From NCBI RefSeq assembly GCF_000473065.1, contig NZ_AXAZ01000010.1, positions 124,001 to 188,000 of the forward strand: 64,000 nucleotides of DNA, written 5' to 3'. The position numbers were made by a program, and so were the translations under genes. Under the pieces are notes generated by a model. It had not been told where the DNA came from. It searched no databases and was given only the letters and a program-made list of their open reading frames with translations. The stretch is from Bradyrhizobium sp. WSM1743 (GTDB lineage Bacteria; Pseudomonadota; Alphaproteobacteria; Rhizobiales; Xanthobacteraceae). Every line of letters begins with the position of its first letter. The stretch's first letter is position 1. Below are positions 44,115 to 52,253 of the stretch, piece by piece.

Positions 44115-44645
44115 ATGCCCTTTCGATCAACCAAGACGCCTGAACGCTTCGGCCTCGATCGCATGACGACGCCGATCGGGATTGCGCTGCTCGTCACCGA
44201 TGCTGATGGTGTCTTGCGCGCGCTCGACTGGGAGGACTACGAGCACCGCATGCGCGAGCTGTTGCGCCTGCATTATGGCGCTGTTGATTTATCGGATCAG
44301 CCGGCGCCGGCAGAGATCCGAACTGCGCTATCGGGTTATTTCGAAGGCGATCTCGACCAAACCTCGAGGATCGCATGGCGCATTGCCGGCACGCCGTTCC
44401 AGCAGGAGGTCTGGACCGCGCTTGCACAAATCCCTGCCGGCACCACGATGAGCTACGGCGCGCTCGCGGCAAGGATCGACAGACCCAAAGCGATTCGCGC
44501 CGTCGGCCACGCCAACGGCTCCAACCCGATCAGCGTCGTGCTGCCCTGCCATCGCCTGATCGGCGCGGACGGCTCGCTGGTGAAGTACGGCGGCGGGCTG
44601 GAGCGGAAGAAATGGCTGCTGCGACATGAGGGGGTACAAGTTTAG
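44115..44645 (+). CDS. ogt: Methylated-DNA--protein-cysteine S-methyltransferase
   Basis: A 176-residue suicide repair enzyme that removes methyl groups from O6-methylguanine. The active site VVLPCHRLIG has acceptor Cys145, preceded by the helix-turn-helix region GTTMSYGALAARIDRPKAIRAVGHANGSNP and followed by YGGGLERKKWLL. The N-terminal domain is shorter than in Ada. ATG 44115 was chosen from the extent of recognisable sequence; an in-frame ATG at 44163 is an alternative. Confidence 0.92.
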   Translation: MPFRSTKTPERFGLDRMTTPIGIALLVTDADGVLRALDWEDYEHRMRELLRLHYGAVDLSDQPAPAEIRTALSGYFEGDLDQTSRIAWRIAGTPFQQEVWTALAQIPAGTTMSYGALAARIDRPKAIRAVGHANGSNPISVVLPCHRLIGADGSLVKYGGGLERKKWLLRHEGVQV

Positions 44646-44652
44646 CTGCCCT

Positions 44653-44755
44653 GTCATTCCGGGGCGCGCGTAGCGCGAACCCGGAATCCATTTATCCGCG
44701 TCACTAGTGGCTCGATGGATTCCGGGTTCGCCGCTGCGCGGCGCCCCGGAATGAC
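44653..44755. repeat. Family B palindromic repeat between convergent genes
   Basis: GTCATTCCGGGGCGCGCGTA and GCGGCGCCCCGGAATGAC are the outer arms; GAACCCGGAATCCAT and ATGGATTCCGGGTTC the inner arms. It lies between the 3' ends of ogt and glnD. Confidence 0.9.
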
Positions 44756-44781
44756 GAGTGGAGAGAGACGCGCGATCGCCC

Positions 44782-47571
44782 TTAGGCCGCCGGCTGCACC
44801 GCCTTGTCGCCGGCCATCACATGGGTCAGTGCGCTCTTGATCGCAGCCTGCCGCGTCGGCGCGTTGATCTGCGCGCCCAGGAGGTCGGTGACGTAGAACA
44901 CGTCGCGCGCGCGCTCGCCGAAGGTCGCGACATGGGCCGAGGCGATGTTAAGATTGAGCTTGGAGATTGCCGTGGTCAGCTCGTAGAGCAGGCCGGGCCG
45001 GTCGAGGCCGGAGACCTCGATCACGGTATAGCGGTCGGACCACTGGTTGTTGATGGTCACTTCCGGCTCGATCACGAAGGGCTTCGCCTTGCTGCGTACG
45101 GTGCGTCGCGCCACGGCTTCGGGCAGGCGCAGCTTGCCCTCCAGCACGTCCTCGATCATCTCGCCGATGCGCGTGGCGCGCCTGCCCTCGTCCTCGTCGC
45201 GGTCGTATTCCCGCGAGATCGAGATCGTGTCGAGCGCGCGGCCGTCGGTCGTGGTGTAGATCTGGGCGTCCACGATGTTGGCGCCGGCCGAGGCGCAGGC
45301 GCCCGCGATGATCGACAGCAGCCAGGGATGGTCGGCCGCGAAGATCGTGAGCTCGGTGACGCCGCGCACCTCGTCGAAGCCGACATTGATCGCCAGCTTG
45401 TGGCCGGCCTGCTCGCTGGAACGCACGAAGCGGGCGTGGCGGATCTTGCGCGGCAGCTCGACCTTGAGCCAGTAGGCCGGATAGTGCCGGCCGATATAGG
45501 CATCGAGTTCGTCCTTCGGCCATTCGGCAAAGGCCATGCGGAATTCGGCGTGCGCGGCCGCAAGGCGCTTTCCGCGATCGACCTCCGAGAAGCCGCCCGT
45601 GAGCACCGGCTCGGTCTCGTAATAGAGCGAGCGCAGAAGCTGCGCCTTCCAGCCGTTCCAGACGCCGGGACCGACGCCGCGGATGTCGGCCGTGGTCAGG
45701 ATGGTCAAGAGCTTCATCTGCTCGACCGACTGCACCACGGCGGCGAAATTCTCGATGGTCTTGCGATCGGACAAGTCGCGTGACTGCGCGACCGTGGACA
45801 TCGTCAGATGCTCCTCGATCAGCCATGCCACCAGCTCGGTGTCGGCCGGGCTGAAGCCGAGCCGCGGACAGAGCCGGCGGGCCACCTTGGCGCCGGCGAT
45901 GGAGTGATCCTCGGGCCGGCCCTTGGCGACGTCGTGCAGCAGCGTGGCGATATAGATCACCGCGCGGTGCTCGGGCCGGGTCTTGCGCATGAGGTCGCTG
46001 GCAAGCGCGAACTCCTCGATGCCGCCACGCTCGATGTCCTGGAGGAAGCCGATGCAGCGGATCAGGTGCTCGTCGACGGTGTAGTGATGATACATGTTGA
46101 ACTGCATCATCGAGACGATCTTGCCGAAGGCGCGGATGAAATGGCCGAGCACGCCGGTCTCGTTCATTCGCCGCAGCACGATCTCCGCGTTGTCGGAGGT
46201 CAGGATCTCCATGAACAGCCGGTTGGCCTCGGGATTTTCGCGCAAGCCCGCGTTGATCAGGCCGAGTGAGCGCGTCACGTCGCGCATCGCGTCCGGGTGG
46301 AAGGCGAGGTTGTTCTTCTGCGCGAGGCGGAAGATGCGGATCAGATTGACCGGATCGTGCCTGAAGACGTCCGGTGCGGCGATGTTGATGCGGTTGTTGT
46401 CGACGATGAAGTCGTCGCTGTCAGGGACACGCCGCTTCGCCGCGGTCGGTCGCAACCGCGCCATCATTCGGCTCAGCACCGGGGCTGGCTTGGCCTGCTG
46501 GTCCTCGAGCTTGGCGCAGAGGATGGCGGTGAGGTTGCCCACTTCCTTGGCGACCAGGAAGTAGTGCTTCATGAAGCGCTCGACGTCCTGCATGCCGGGA
46601 TGCGAGGTGTAGCCGAGCCGTATCGCGATCTCGCGCTGGAGGTCGAAAGAGAGGCGCTCTTCGGCGCGGTTGCAGTAGAAGTGCAGATTGCAGCGGACCG
46701 ACCAGAGAAAATCGGCGCAGCGGCGGAAGCTGCGATATTCCTGTGCGTCGAACACGCCGCGCCCGACCAGCTCGTGAGTATCGCGCACGCGATAGACGTA
46801 TTTGGCGATCCAGAACAGCGTGTGCAGGTCGCGCAAGGCCCCCTTGCCGTCCTTGACGTTGGGCTCGACCAGATAGCGCGACTGGCCGCCGCGGCGGTGC
46901 CGCTCCTCGCGCTCGGCGAGCTTTGCGGTGACGAATTCCGACGCGGTGCCCTGAACCACTTCCTTGTCGAAGCGCTCGACCAGCTCGTCATAGAGCGGCT
47001 TGTCGCCGGTGAGGAAGCGCGTCTCCAGGATCGCAGTGCGGATCGTCATGTCGCCGCGCGCCTGCCGGATCGATTCGTCGACCGAGCGGGTGGCATGACC
47101 GACCTTCAGCCCCATGTCCCAGAGGCAATAGAGGATTGCTTCGGCGACCTGCTCACCCCAGGCGGTCTGCTTGTACGGCAGGATGAAGAGCAGATCGATG
47201 TCGGATTCCGGCGCCATCAGGCCGCGGCCGTAGCCGCCGGTCGCCACCACCGCCATGCGCTCGGCGCCGCTCGGGATCGGCGAGCGGTAGAGATGACGGG
47301 TCGCAGCCGAATACAGGATGCGAATGATCTCGTCCTGCACGTGGCACAGCCGTTCGGCGCAGCGGCGGCCGTGACGATCCTTCAGCAGGATGGCCTGCGC
47401 CGCGGCGCGCGACGCGATCAGCTCGGCCTTGAGCAATTGCGCCATCGCCGTGCGGAACGCGTCCTCGCGCCCCTCGTGCTTCTCGGCAAGGGCATCGACC
47501 GCGGCGGTGATCCGCGCGGTATCGAAGCGGTCATCCGTTTCTGGCTTCTTCTCAATCGCGACGCTGTCCAT
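44782..47571 (-). CDS. glnD: Bifunctional PII uridylyltransferase / uridylyl-removing enzyme
   Basis: A 929-residue nitrogen sensor that uridylylates PII proteins when glutamine is low and deuridylylates them when it is high. The nucleotidyltransferase motif GGYGRGLMAPESDIDLLF is at about 112-129. The HD hydrolase domain has LLHDVAKGRPEDHS near residue 540. Two ACT domains follow, near 740 (ELTIFAADHPWLLSIIAGA) and 850 (VIEVSGLDRPGLLYELTTA), which sense glutamine. Length and order match GlnD. In rhizobia it controls the ammonium response through GlnB/GlnK. It is convergent with ogt and divergent from ssuA. Confidence 0.97.
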   Translation of the reverse strand: MDSVAIEKKPETDDRFDTARITAAVDALAEKHEGREDAFRTAMAQLLKAELIASRAAAQAILLKDRHGRRCAERLCHVQDEIIRILYSAATRHLYRSPIPSGAERMAVVATGGYGRGLMAPESDIDLLFILPYKQTAWGEQVAEAILYCLWDMGLKVGHATRSVDESIRQARGDMTIRTAILETRFLTGDKPLYDELVERFDKEVVQGTASEFVTAKLAEREERHRRGGQSRYLVEPNVKDGKGALRDLHTLFWIAKYVYRVRDTHELVGRGVFDAQEYRSFRRCADFLWSVRCNLHFYCNRAEERLSFDLQREIAIRLGYTSHPGMQDVERFMKHYFLVAKEVGNLTAILCAKLEDQQAKPAPVLSRMMARLRPTAAKRRVPDSDDFIVDNNRINIAAPDVFRHDPVNLIRIFRLAQKNNLAFHPDAMRDVTRSLGLINAGLRENPEANRLFMEILTSDNAEIVLRRMNETGVLGHFIRAFGKIVSMMQFNMYHHYTVDEHLIRCIGFLQDIERGGIEEFALASDLMRKTRPEHRAVIYIATLLHDVAKGRPEDHSIAGAKVARRLCPRLGFSPADTELVAWLIEEHLTMSTVAQSRDLSDRKTIENFAAVVQSVEQMKLLTILTTADIRGVGPGVWNGWKAQLLRSLYYETEPVLTGGFSEVDRGKRLAAAHAEFRMAFAEWPKDELDAYIGRHYPAYWLKVELPRKIRHARFVRSSEQAGHKLAINVGFDEVRGVTELTIFAADHPWLLSIIAGACASAGANIVDAQIYTTTDGRALDTISISREYDRDEDEGRRATRIGEMIEDVLEGKLRLPEAVARRTVRSKAKPFVIEPEVTINNQWSDRYTVIEVSGLDRPGLLYELTTAISKLNLNIASAHVATFGERARDVFYVTDLLGAQINAPTRQAAIKSALTHVMAGDKAVQPAA

Positions 47572-47722
47572 GTCTCACCGGATATAAGAGGCGAGAGGCG
47601 CTGTCACCCGGCATTCTCTGGCAACAGGCGTTCCATGCTGGAAAGCTGCGGGTTTGCGCAAATCTGTTCTCGGGCCGCGCGCTGGCAAGGGGCGGATTTT
47701 CTCGTTGACCTCTAGATATAAC

Positions 47723-47739
47723 TCATTGAAAAACAATGA
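47723..47739 (+). promoter_or_regulatory. Inverted repeat upstream of ssuA, candidate regulator site
   Basis: TCATTG (47723-47728) and CAATGA (47734-47739) form a perfect 6-bp inverted repeat with a 5-bp AAAAA spacer in an AT-rich island 20 bp before the ssuA ATG. It could be the site of a LysR-type sulfur regulator such as CysB or Cbl, or part of the promoter. Confidence 0.45.
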
Positions 47740-47758
47740 AGTTTTCAGGAGTCTGAGC

Positions 47759-48730
47759 ATGGCTGGGATTGCACGACGTATTCTTCTGGCGGGGGCTGTG
47801 GCGCTCGCATTGACCCCCGCGGCCAAGGCGGCGGACCCGCTCAAGGAAATCCGCATCGACTGGGCGACCTACAATCCGGTGTCGCTGGTCCTGAAGCAGA
47901 AGGGGCTCATGGAGAAAGAGTTCGCCAAGGACGGTATCACGGTCACCTGGGTGCAGTCGGCCGGCTCCAACAAAGCGCTTGAATTCCTCAGCGCCGGCTC
48001 GATCGATTTCGGCTCGACCGCGGGCTCGGCGGCGCTGGTCGCCCGCATCAACGGCAACCCGATCAAGTCGATCTACGTCTATTCGCGCCCTGAGTGGACC
48101 GCGCTGGTAACCGGCAAGGACTCCAAGATCGCTGGCGTTGCCGACCTCAAGGGCAAGCGCGTTGCGGTGACGCGCGGCACCGACCCGCACATCTTCCTGG
48201 TGCGAGCGCTGCTTGGTGCCGGCCTGACGGAAAAAGACATCACGCCGGTGCTGCTCCAGCATGCCGACGGCAAGACCGCGCTGATCCGCGGCGACGTCGA
48301 CGCCTGGGCCGGTCTCGATCCCATGATGGCGCAGGCCGAGGTCGAGGAAGGCGCAAGGCTGTTCTATCGCAAGGCCGACGCCAACACCTGGGGTATCCTC
48401 AATGTGCGCGAGCAGTTCTTGAAGGACTATCCCGACATCGCTCGCCGCGTGCTCGCGGTGTACGAGGAGGCGCGCAAATATTCGCTGGCGAATTACGACG
48501 AGCTGAAGAAGACCTTCATCGCCGTCACAAAGCTCCCCGAGGCTGTCGTCGACAAGCAGCTCAAGGAGCGCACTGAGCTCACCCACAGCCGCATCGGCGC
48601 GCCCCAGCGCGAATCGATCCTCGCCGCCGGTCTTGCACTCCAGCAAGCCGGTGTCGTCGATGCCAAGGTCGACGTCAAGGCGACGCTGGATGCCTTGATC
48701 GACGACCAGGTTCCGCTGCCGACGAATTAG
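47759..48730 (+). CDS. ssuA: Aliphatic sulfonate-type ABC substrate-binding protein
   Basis: A 323-residue secreted binding protein of the SsuA/TauA/nitrate-binding class. The signal peptide ends at AKA-ADP. IRIDWATYNPVSLVLKQKG, VQSAGSNKALEFLSAGSIDFG and LKGKRVAVTRGTDPHIFLVRAL are family hallmarks. The ATG follows CAGGAG at 7 nt. The permease and ATPase genes follow, after a family A repeat. Sulfonates are the best guess for the ligand, but taurine, nitrate-like or thiamine-precursor ligands use the same fold. No SsuD monooxygenase gene is present. Confidence 0.85.
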   Translation: MAGIARRILLAGAVALALTPAAKAADPLKEIRIDWATYNPVSLVLKQKGLMEKEFAKDGITVTWVQSAGSNKALEFLSAGSIDFGSTAGSAALVARINGNPIKSIYVYSRPEWTALVTGKDSKIAGVADLKGKRVAVTRGTDPHIFLVRALLGAGLTEKDITPVLLQHADGKTALIRGDVDAWAGLDPMMAQAEVEEGARLFYRKADANTWGILNVREQFLKDYPDIARRVLAVYEEARKYSLANYDELKKTFIAVTKLPEAVVDKQLKERTELTHSRIGAPQRESILAAGLALQQAGVVDAKVDVKATLDALIDDQVPLPTN

Positions 48731-48769
48731 GTCGGCAGGAAGAGGCAAGCGCGCGCACCACACTCCGCC

Positions 48770-48922
48770 GTCGTCCCGGGCAATCGTAAGCGCAGACCCG
48801 GGACCCAACCACAGGGAGCGGTTTCGCGCGAGGACGGTTACTCAGAGTCCCCGTAATCACATCTGCCTGTGGGTATGGGTCCCGGATCGGCGCGCGCTTA
48901 AGGCGCGCTTGTCCGGGACGAC
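48770..48922. repeat. Family A palindromic repeat inside the ssu cluster
   Basis: GTCGTCCCGGGCAATCGTAA and GCGCTTGTCCGGGACGAC are the outer arms; GGGACCCAACCACAGG and CTGTGGGTATGGGTCCCGG the inner arms. It separates the binding-protein gene from the permease gene on one strand, as the family E unit does in the liv operon. Confidence 0.88.
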
Positions 48923-48979
48923 ACCTGACAGCCTAGCAACACCGTGGCAATCTCACCCCAGACGCGCTTCCTACCGGCC

Positions 48980-49825
48980 ATGATCTCCGACGCTCCAGTG
49001 TTGCAACGATCCTCGGAACCAGCCGAGAGCGCCGCCGCGCCTTCGCGGCTGTCGCGCTATGCGCGGCCGGTGCTGGGGCTGCTGCTGCCGCTGACGCTCG
49101 CGCTGGGCTGGGAGCTCGTGGTGTGGCTCGGCTGGTCCAATGGGCGCCTGGTGCCGCCGCCCTCGCGCATCTTCACCACGATCACTGACCTCACCCATTC
49201 CGGCGAGCTGGTCCGCCACATCGCAGCGACGCTGTGGCGCGTCGGTCTCGGCTTTGCCTTCGGCGTGATTGCCGGCACGCTGTTGGGAGCGATCTCCGGC
49301 TATTGGTCGCTGGCGCGCCGGCTGCTCGATCCGACCGTGCAGGCATTGCGCGCGATCCCCTCGCTCGCCTGGGTGCCGTTGTTCATCCTCTGGCTCGGCA
49401 TCTTCGAGACCTCGAAGATCGCGCTGATCGCGGTCGGTGTGTTCTTCCCGGTCTATCTCGGCGTGATGGGCGCGATCCTCTCGGTCGATCGCAAGATCGT
49501 GGAGGTCGGACGCGTCTTTCGTCTCTCTGGGTTTGGCATGATCCGCCGCATCCTGTTGCCCGCGGTGCTGCCGGCCTATGTCGTGTCGCTGCGCGTCGGT
49601 CTTGGCCTCGGCTGGATGTTCGTGGTCGCAGCCGAATTGATCGGCGCCTCCGAAGGGCTCGGTTATCTCCTGCTCGACGGCCAGCAGCTCGGCAAGCCCG
49701 CGCAGATCCTGGCCGCGATCGTGACCTTCGCCATCCTCGGCAAGCTCACGGATTGGCTGATCGAGATTGCCGCCGCGCCCTTCCTACGCTGGCAGGACGC
49801 ATTCGGGCAGGCAAAGGGAGCTTGA
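48980..49825 (+). CDS. ssuC: Aliphatic sulfonate-type ABC permease
   Basis: A 281-residue inner-membrane permease with about six hydrophobic segments. GWELVVWLGWSNGRLVPPPS is the usual N-terminal segment. The EAA loop reads EVGRVFRLSGFGMIRRILLPAVLPAYV, the contact for the ATPase. It is 4 bp from the ssuB start, so the two are co-translated. ATG 48980 is preferred; a GTG 36 nt upstream is in frame, and neither has a good ribosome site. Confidence 0.9.
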   Translation: MISDAPVLQRSSEPAESAAAPSRLSRYARPVLGLLLPLTLALGWELVVWLGWSNGRLVPPPSRIFTTITDLTHSGELVRHIAATLWRVGLGFAFGVIAGTLLGAISGYWSLARRLLDPTVQALRAIPSLAWVPLFILWLGIFETSKIALIAVGVFFPVYLGVMGAILSVDRKIVEVGRVFRLSGFGMIRRILLPAVLPAYVVSLRVGLGLGWMFVVAAELIGASEGLGYLLLDGQQLGKPAQILAAIVTFAILGKLTDWLIEIAAAPFLRWQDAFGQAKGA

Positions 49826-49829
49826 GGCG

Positions 49830-50615
49830 ATGCTGGCGCTCGACCGGGTCAGCAAGACCTATCCCAACGGCGTCGAGGCGCTGGCGCGCTTCTCGGCCGA
49901 GATCAGGGTAGGCGAGATCATCGCCATCATCGGCGGCTCCGGCTGCGGCAAATCAACATTGCTCCGCGCCATCGCCGGCCTCGACCGCGCCAGCTCGGGC
50001 ACGGTGACGCTCGATCATGAGGCGATCAGTTCGCCGCATGCCAAGATCGGCATCATCTTCCAGGAGCCGCGGCTCTTGCCCTGGCTCAGCGTCGCCGACA
50101 ATATCGGCTTTGGCCTCGCCGATCTGCCTGCGATCTCGCGGCGCGAGAAGGTGGCGCGTGCGCTCGAGCGCGTCGGGCTCACTGAGAAGGCGCAGGCCTG
50201 GCCGCGCGAGCTCTCCGGCGGCCAGGCACAGCGGGTTGCGATCGCGCGGGCGCTGGTGCCGCAGCCGGAGGTGCTGCTGCTCGACGAGCCCTTCTCCGCG
50301 CTCGACGCCTTCACCCGCCGCGACCTTCAGGATCATCTGCTCGACCTCTGGGCCGATACGCGGCCGACGCTCATCCTCGTCACCCATGACGTCGACGAGG
50401 CCGTGGTGCTGGCCGACCGTGTGCTGGTGATGCGGCCAAGGCCGGGCCGGCTGTTCGACCAGATCGAGATCAATCTGGGTCGCCCGCGCGACCGCAATTC
50501 GCCGCTGTTCGAGAATTTCAAGCGCAGTGTCCTGACATCACTCGACCGTTCGCTCGACCGCAACGTGCCTGACCGGGACGCAACCCAGGGTCCCGGTCAC
50601 GCCATGTGGTGGTGA
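49830..50615 (+). CDS. ssuB: Aliphatic sulfonate-type ABC ATP-binding protein
   Basis: A 261-residue ATPase. Walker A is GGSGCGKST, the signature LSGGQAQRVAIARAL, Walker B LLLLDEPFSALD and the switch VTHDVDEAV, as in SsuB/TauB/NrtD. FQEPRLLPWLSVADNIGFGL is the Q-loop region typical of this subclass. The gene starts 4 bp after ssuC. Its last 20 or so residues are poorly conserved. Confidence 0.92.
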   Translation: MLALDRVSKTYPNGVEALARFSAEIRVGEIIAIIGGSGCGKSTLLRAIAGLDRASSGTVTLDHEAISSPHAKIGIIFQEPRLLPWLSVADNIGFGLADLPAISRREKVARALERVGLTEKAQAWPRELSGGQAQRVAIARALVPQPEVLLLDEPFSALDAFTRRDLQDHLLDLWADTRPTLILVTHDVDEAVVLADRVLVMRPRPGRLFDQIEINLGRPRDRNSPLFENFKRSVLTSLDRSLDRNVPDRDATQGPGHAMWW

Positions 50616-50669
50616 CAATTTCTCTCTGAGCCGGTACATCGAGAGGCGATTTTCCCGGGAGAGAACAAA

Positions 50670-51179
50670 ATGGACGCTGCAGAGCTGCGCCAGATGCAGG
50701 CCCCGATCAAGGAGCGCTACAAGACCGATCCCAAGGCCGCACTGATCACGCTGAAGGCCAAGGGCTCCACCGACAGCGAAGGCATCGCCTGCAAGGTCGA
50801 GACCGGCCGCGCCATCGCGATGGCTGGCCTGCACCCCGCCACCGGCGGCTCCGGCCTCGAGCTCTGCTCCGGCGACATGCTGCTGGAGGCGCTGGTTGCC
50901 TGCGCCGGCGTCACGCTGAAGTCGGTCGCGACCGCGATCGAGGTGCCGCTCAAGACCGGCAACGTCTATGCCGAGGGCGATCTCGATTTCCGCGGCACGC
51001 TCGGCGTCGACAAGGAGACGCCGGTCGGGTTTGCCGAGATCCGTCTCCGCTTCGAGGTCGACACCGACGCGCCGCAGGACAAGCTCGATCTGCTGCTCAA
51101 GCTCACCGAGCGCTATTGCGTGGTCTACCAGACCATCAAGAACGGCCCGAAGGTCTCGGTGTCGATGCAGCGGATGTGA
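50670..51179 (+). CDS. OsmC-family peroxiredoxin-like protein
   Basis: A 169-residue soluble protein of the OsmC/Ohr superfamily. The two family cysteines are in LVACAGVTLKSVA and TERYCVVYQT, spaced as in OsmC-like proteins that reduce peroxides with a Cys thiolate. GGSGLELCSGDMLLEAL is the preceding conserved helix. The N-terminal 30 residues are extra compared with Ohr. It lies 54 bp downstream of ssuB and may be read from the same transcript. The exact subtype (OsmC, YhfA-like) is not certain. Confidence 0.85.
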   Translation: MDAAELRQMQAPIKERYKTDPKAALITLKAKGSTDSEGIACKVETGRAIAMAGLHPATGGSGLELCSGDMLLEALVACAGVTLKSVATAIEVPLKTGNVYAEGDLDFRGTLGVDKETPVGFAEIRLRFEVDTDAPQDKLDLLLKLTERYCVVYQTIKNGPKVSVSMQRM

Positions 51180-51186
51180 CTTGCTG

Positions 51187-51344
51187 ACCCTCCCCTGGAG
51201 GGGGAGGGTCGATCGCGCGCAGCGCGAGCGGGGTGGGGTGATCTCTCCACTCGGGGATCATGTCCGTCGAGAGACTGTCACCCCACCCCGTCTCATATTT
51301 CGCTGCGCTCCATATGAGCCGACCCTCCCCCTCCAGGGGAGGGT
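51187..51344. repeat. Family E-like long palindromic repeat
   Basis: ACCCTCCCCTGGAGGGGGAG at the left and CCCCCTCCAGGGGAGGGT at the right form near-perfect inverted ends; GGGTGGGGTGA and TCACCCCACCCC form an inner pair. It lies between the OsmC and membrane-protein genes. Confidence 0.86.
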
Positions 51345-51356
51345 AAGAAGCCAAAA

Positions 51357-52157
51357 ATGTCCCTCGACCTCCACTTCATCCTCTTCCTGCTCCTGCGCAT
51401 GGCAATCGCCGCAGCGTTCGTGGTGACGGCCTCGATCATCACCGAACGCGCCGGGCCTGTGATCGGCGCGCTGGTCGCGACCCTGCCGGTCTCGGCCGGT
51501 CCGTCCTACGTCTTCCTCGCGATCGACCATGACGCCGCCTTCATCGCGCAGGGCGCGCTGGCCAGCCTGCCGGTCAATGCGGCGACGATCTTCATGTGCC
51601 TCACCTATGTCGTGCTGGCGCAGCGGCACAGTCTTGCCGTAAGTGTCGGAAGCGCCATCGCGGTGTGGATCGTGCTCGCCTCGATCATCCGCCAGTTCGA
51701 CTGGTCGCTCACCGCCGGCCTTGCCGCCAACCTCGTCGCATTCGGCATCTGCATTCCGCTGCTCGCGGGCTACCGCCATGTGAAGATGCCGCTGGTGACG
51801 CGCCGCTGGTACGACGTGCCGATGCGGGCCGCGCTGGTCGCGACCCTCGTCGCCATCGTGGTCTCGACCTCCGGCTGGGTCGGTCCCCGCATCAGCGGCA
51901 TCATCGCGCTCTATCCCGTGGTGTTCTCCAGCATCATGGTGATCCTGCATCCGCGCATCGGTGGACCGCCGACTGCCGCCGTGCTCGCCAACTCCGCCTG
52001 GGGGCTGCTCGGCTTTGGCATGGCGGTTGCGGTCCTGCATCTCGGCGCCGCCCATTTCGGCTCCGCGATCGGCCTCAGCATGGGACTTGCCACCTGCATC
52101 GCGTGGAACCTGACGCTGTGGTGGAACGGGCGAAGGAAGCGGATCGCGGCGGCGTAG
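51357..52157 (+). CDS. Conserved multi-pass membrane protein of unknown function
   Basis: A 266-residue inner-membrane protein with about eight hydrophobic segments and few charges. It opens LHFILFLLLRMAIAAAFVVT and has repeated small-residue motifs such as GALVATLPVSAGPSYVF and GIIALYPVVFSSIMV; each half contains a Pro/Gly-rich segment, so an internal repeat of a transporter-like fold is possible. I do not recognise a named family. The C-terminus is basic (WWNGRRKR), which suggests a cytoplasmic end. It begins just after a palindromic repeat and is convergent with mutS. Confidence 0.8.
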   Translation: MSLDLHFILFLLLRMAIAAAFVVTASIITERAGPVIGALVATLPVSAGPSYVFLAIDHDAAFIAQGALASLPVNAATIFMCLTYVVLAQRHSLAVSVGSAIAVWIVLASIIRQFDWSLTAGLAANLVAFGICIPLLAGYRHVKMPLVTRRWYDVPMRAALVATLVAIVVSTSGWVGPRISGIIALYPVVFSSIMVILHPRIGGPPTAAVLANSAWGLLGFGMAVAVLHLGAAHFGSAIGLSMGLATCIAWNLTLWWNGRRKRIAAA

Positions 52158-52164
52158 TCTCGGC

Positions 52165-52244
52165 GTCATTCCGGGGCGCCTCGAAGAGGCGAACCCGGAA
52201 TCTCGAGATTCCGGGTCTGGTCCTTCGAACCATCCCGGAATGAC
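52165..52244. repeat. Family B palindromic repeat, short copy between convergent genes
   Basis: GTCATTCCGGGGCGCC and CATCCCGGAATGAC are the outer arms; GAACCCGGAATCTCGAGATTCCGGGTCT is a long self-complementary centre. It fills the gap between the membrane-protein gene and mutS. Confidence 0.9.
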
Positions 52245-52253
52245 GCTCTTAAT

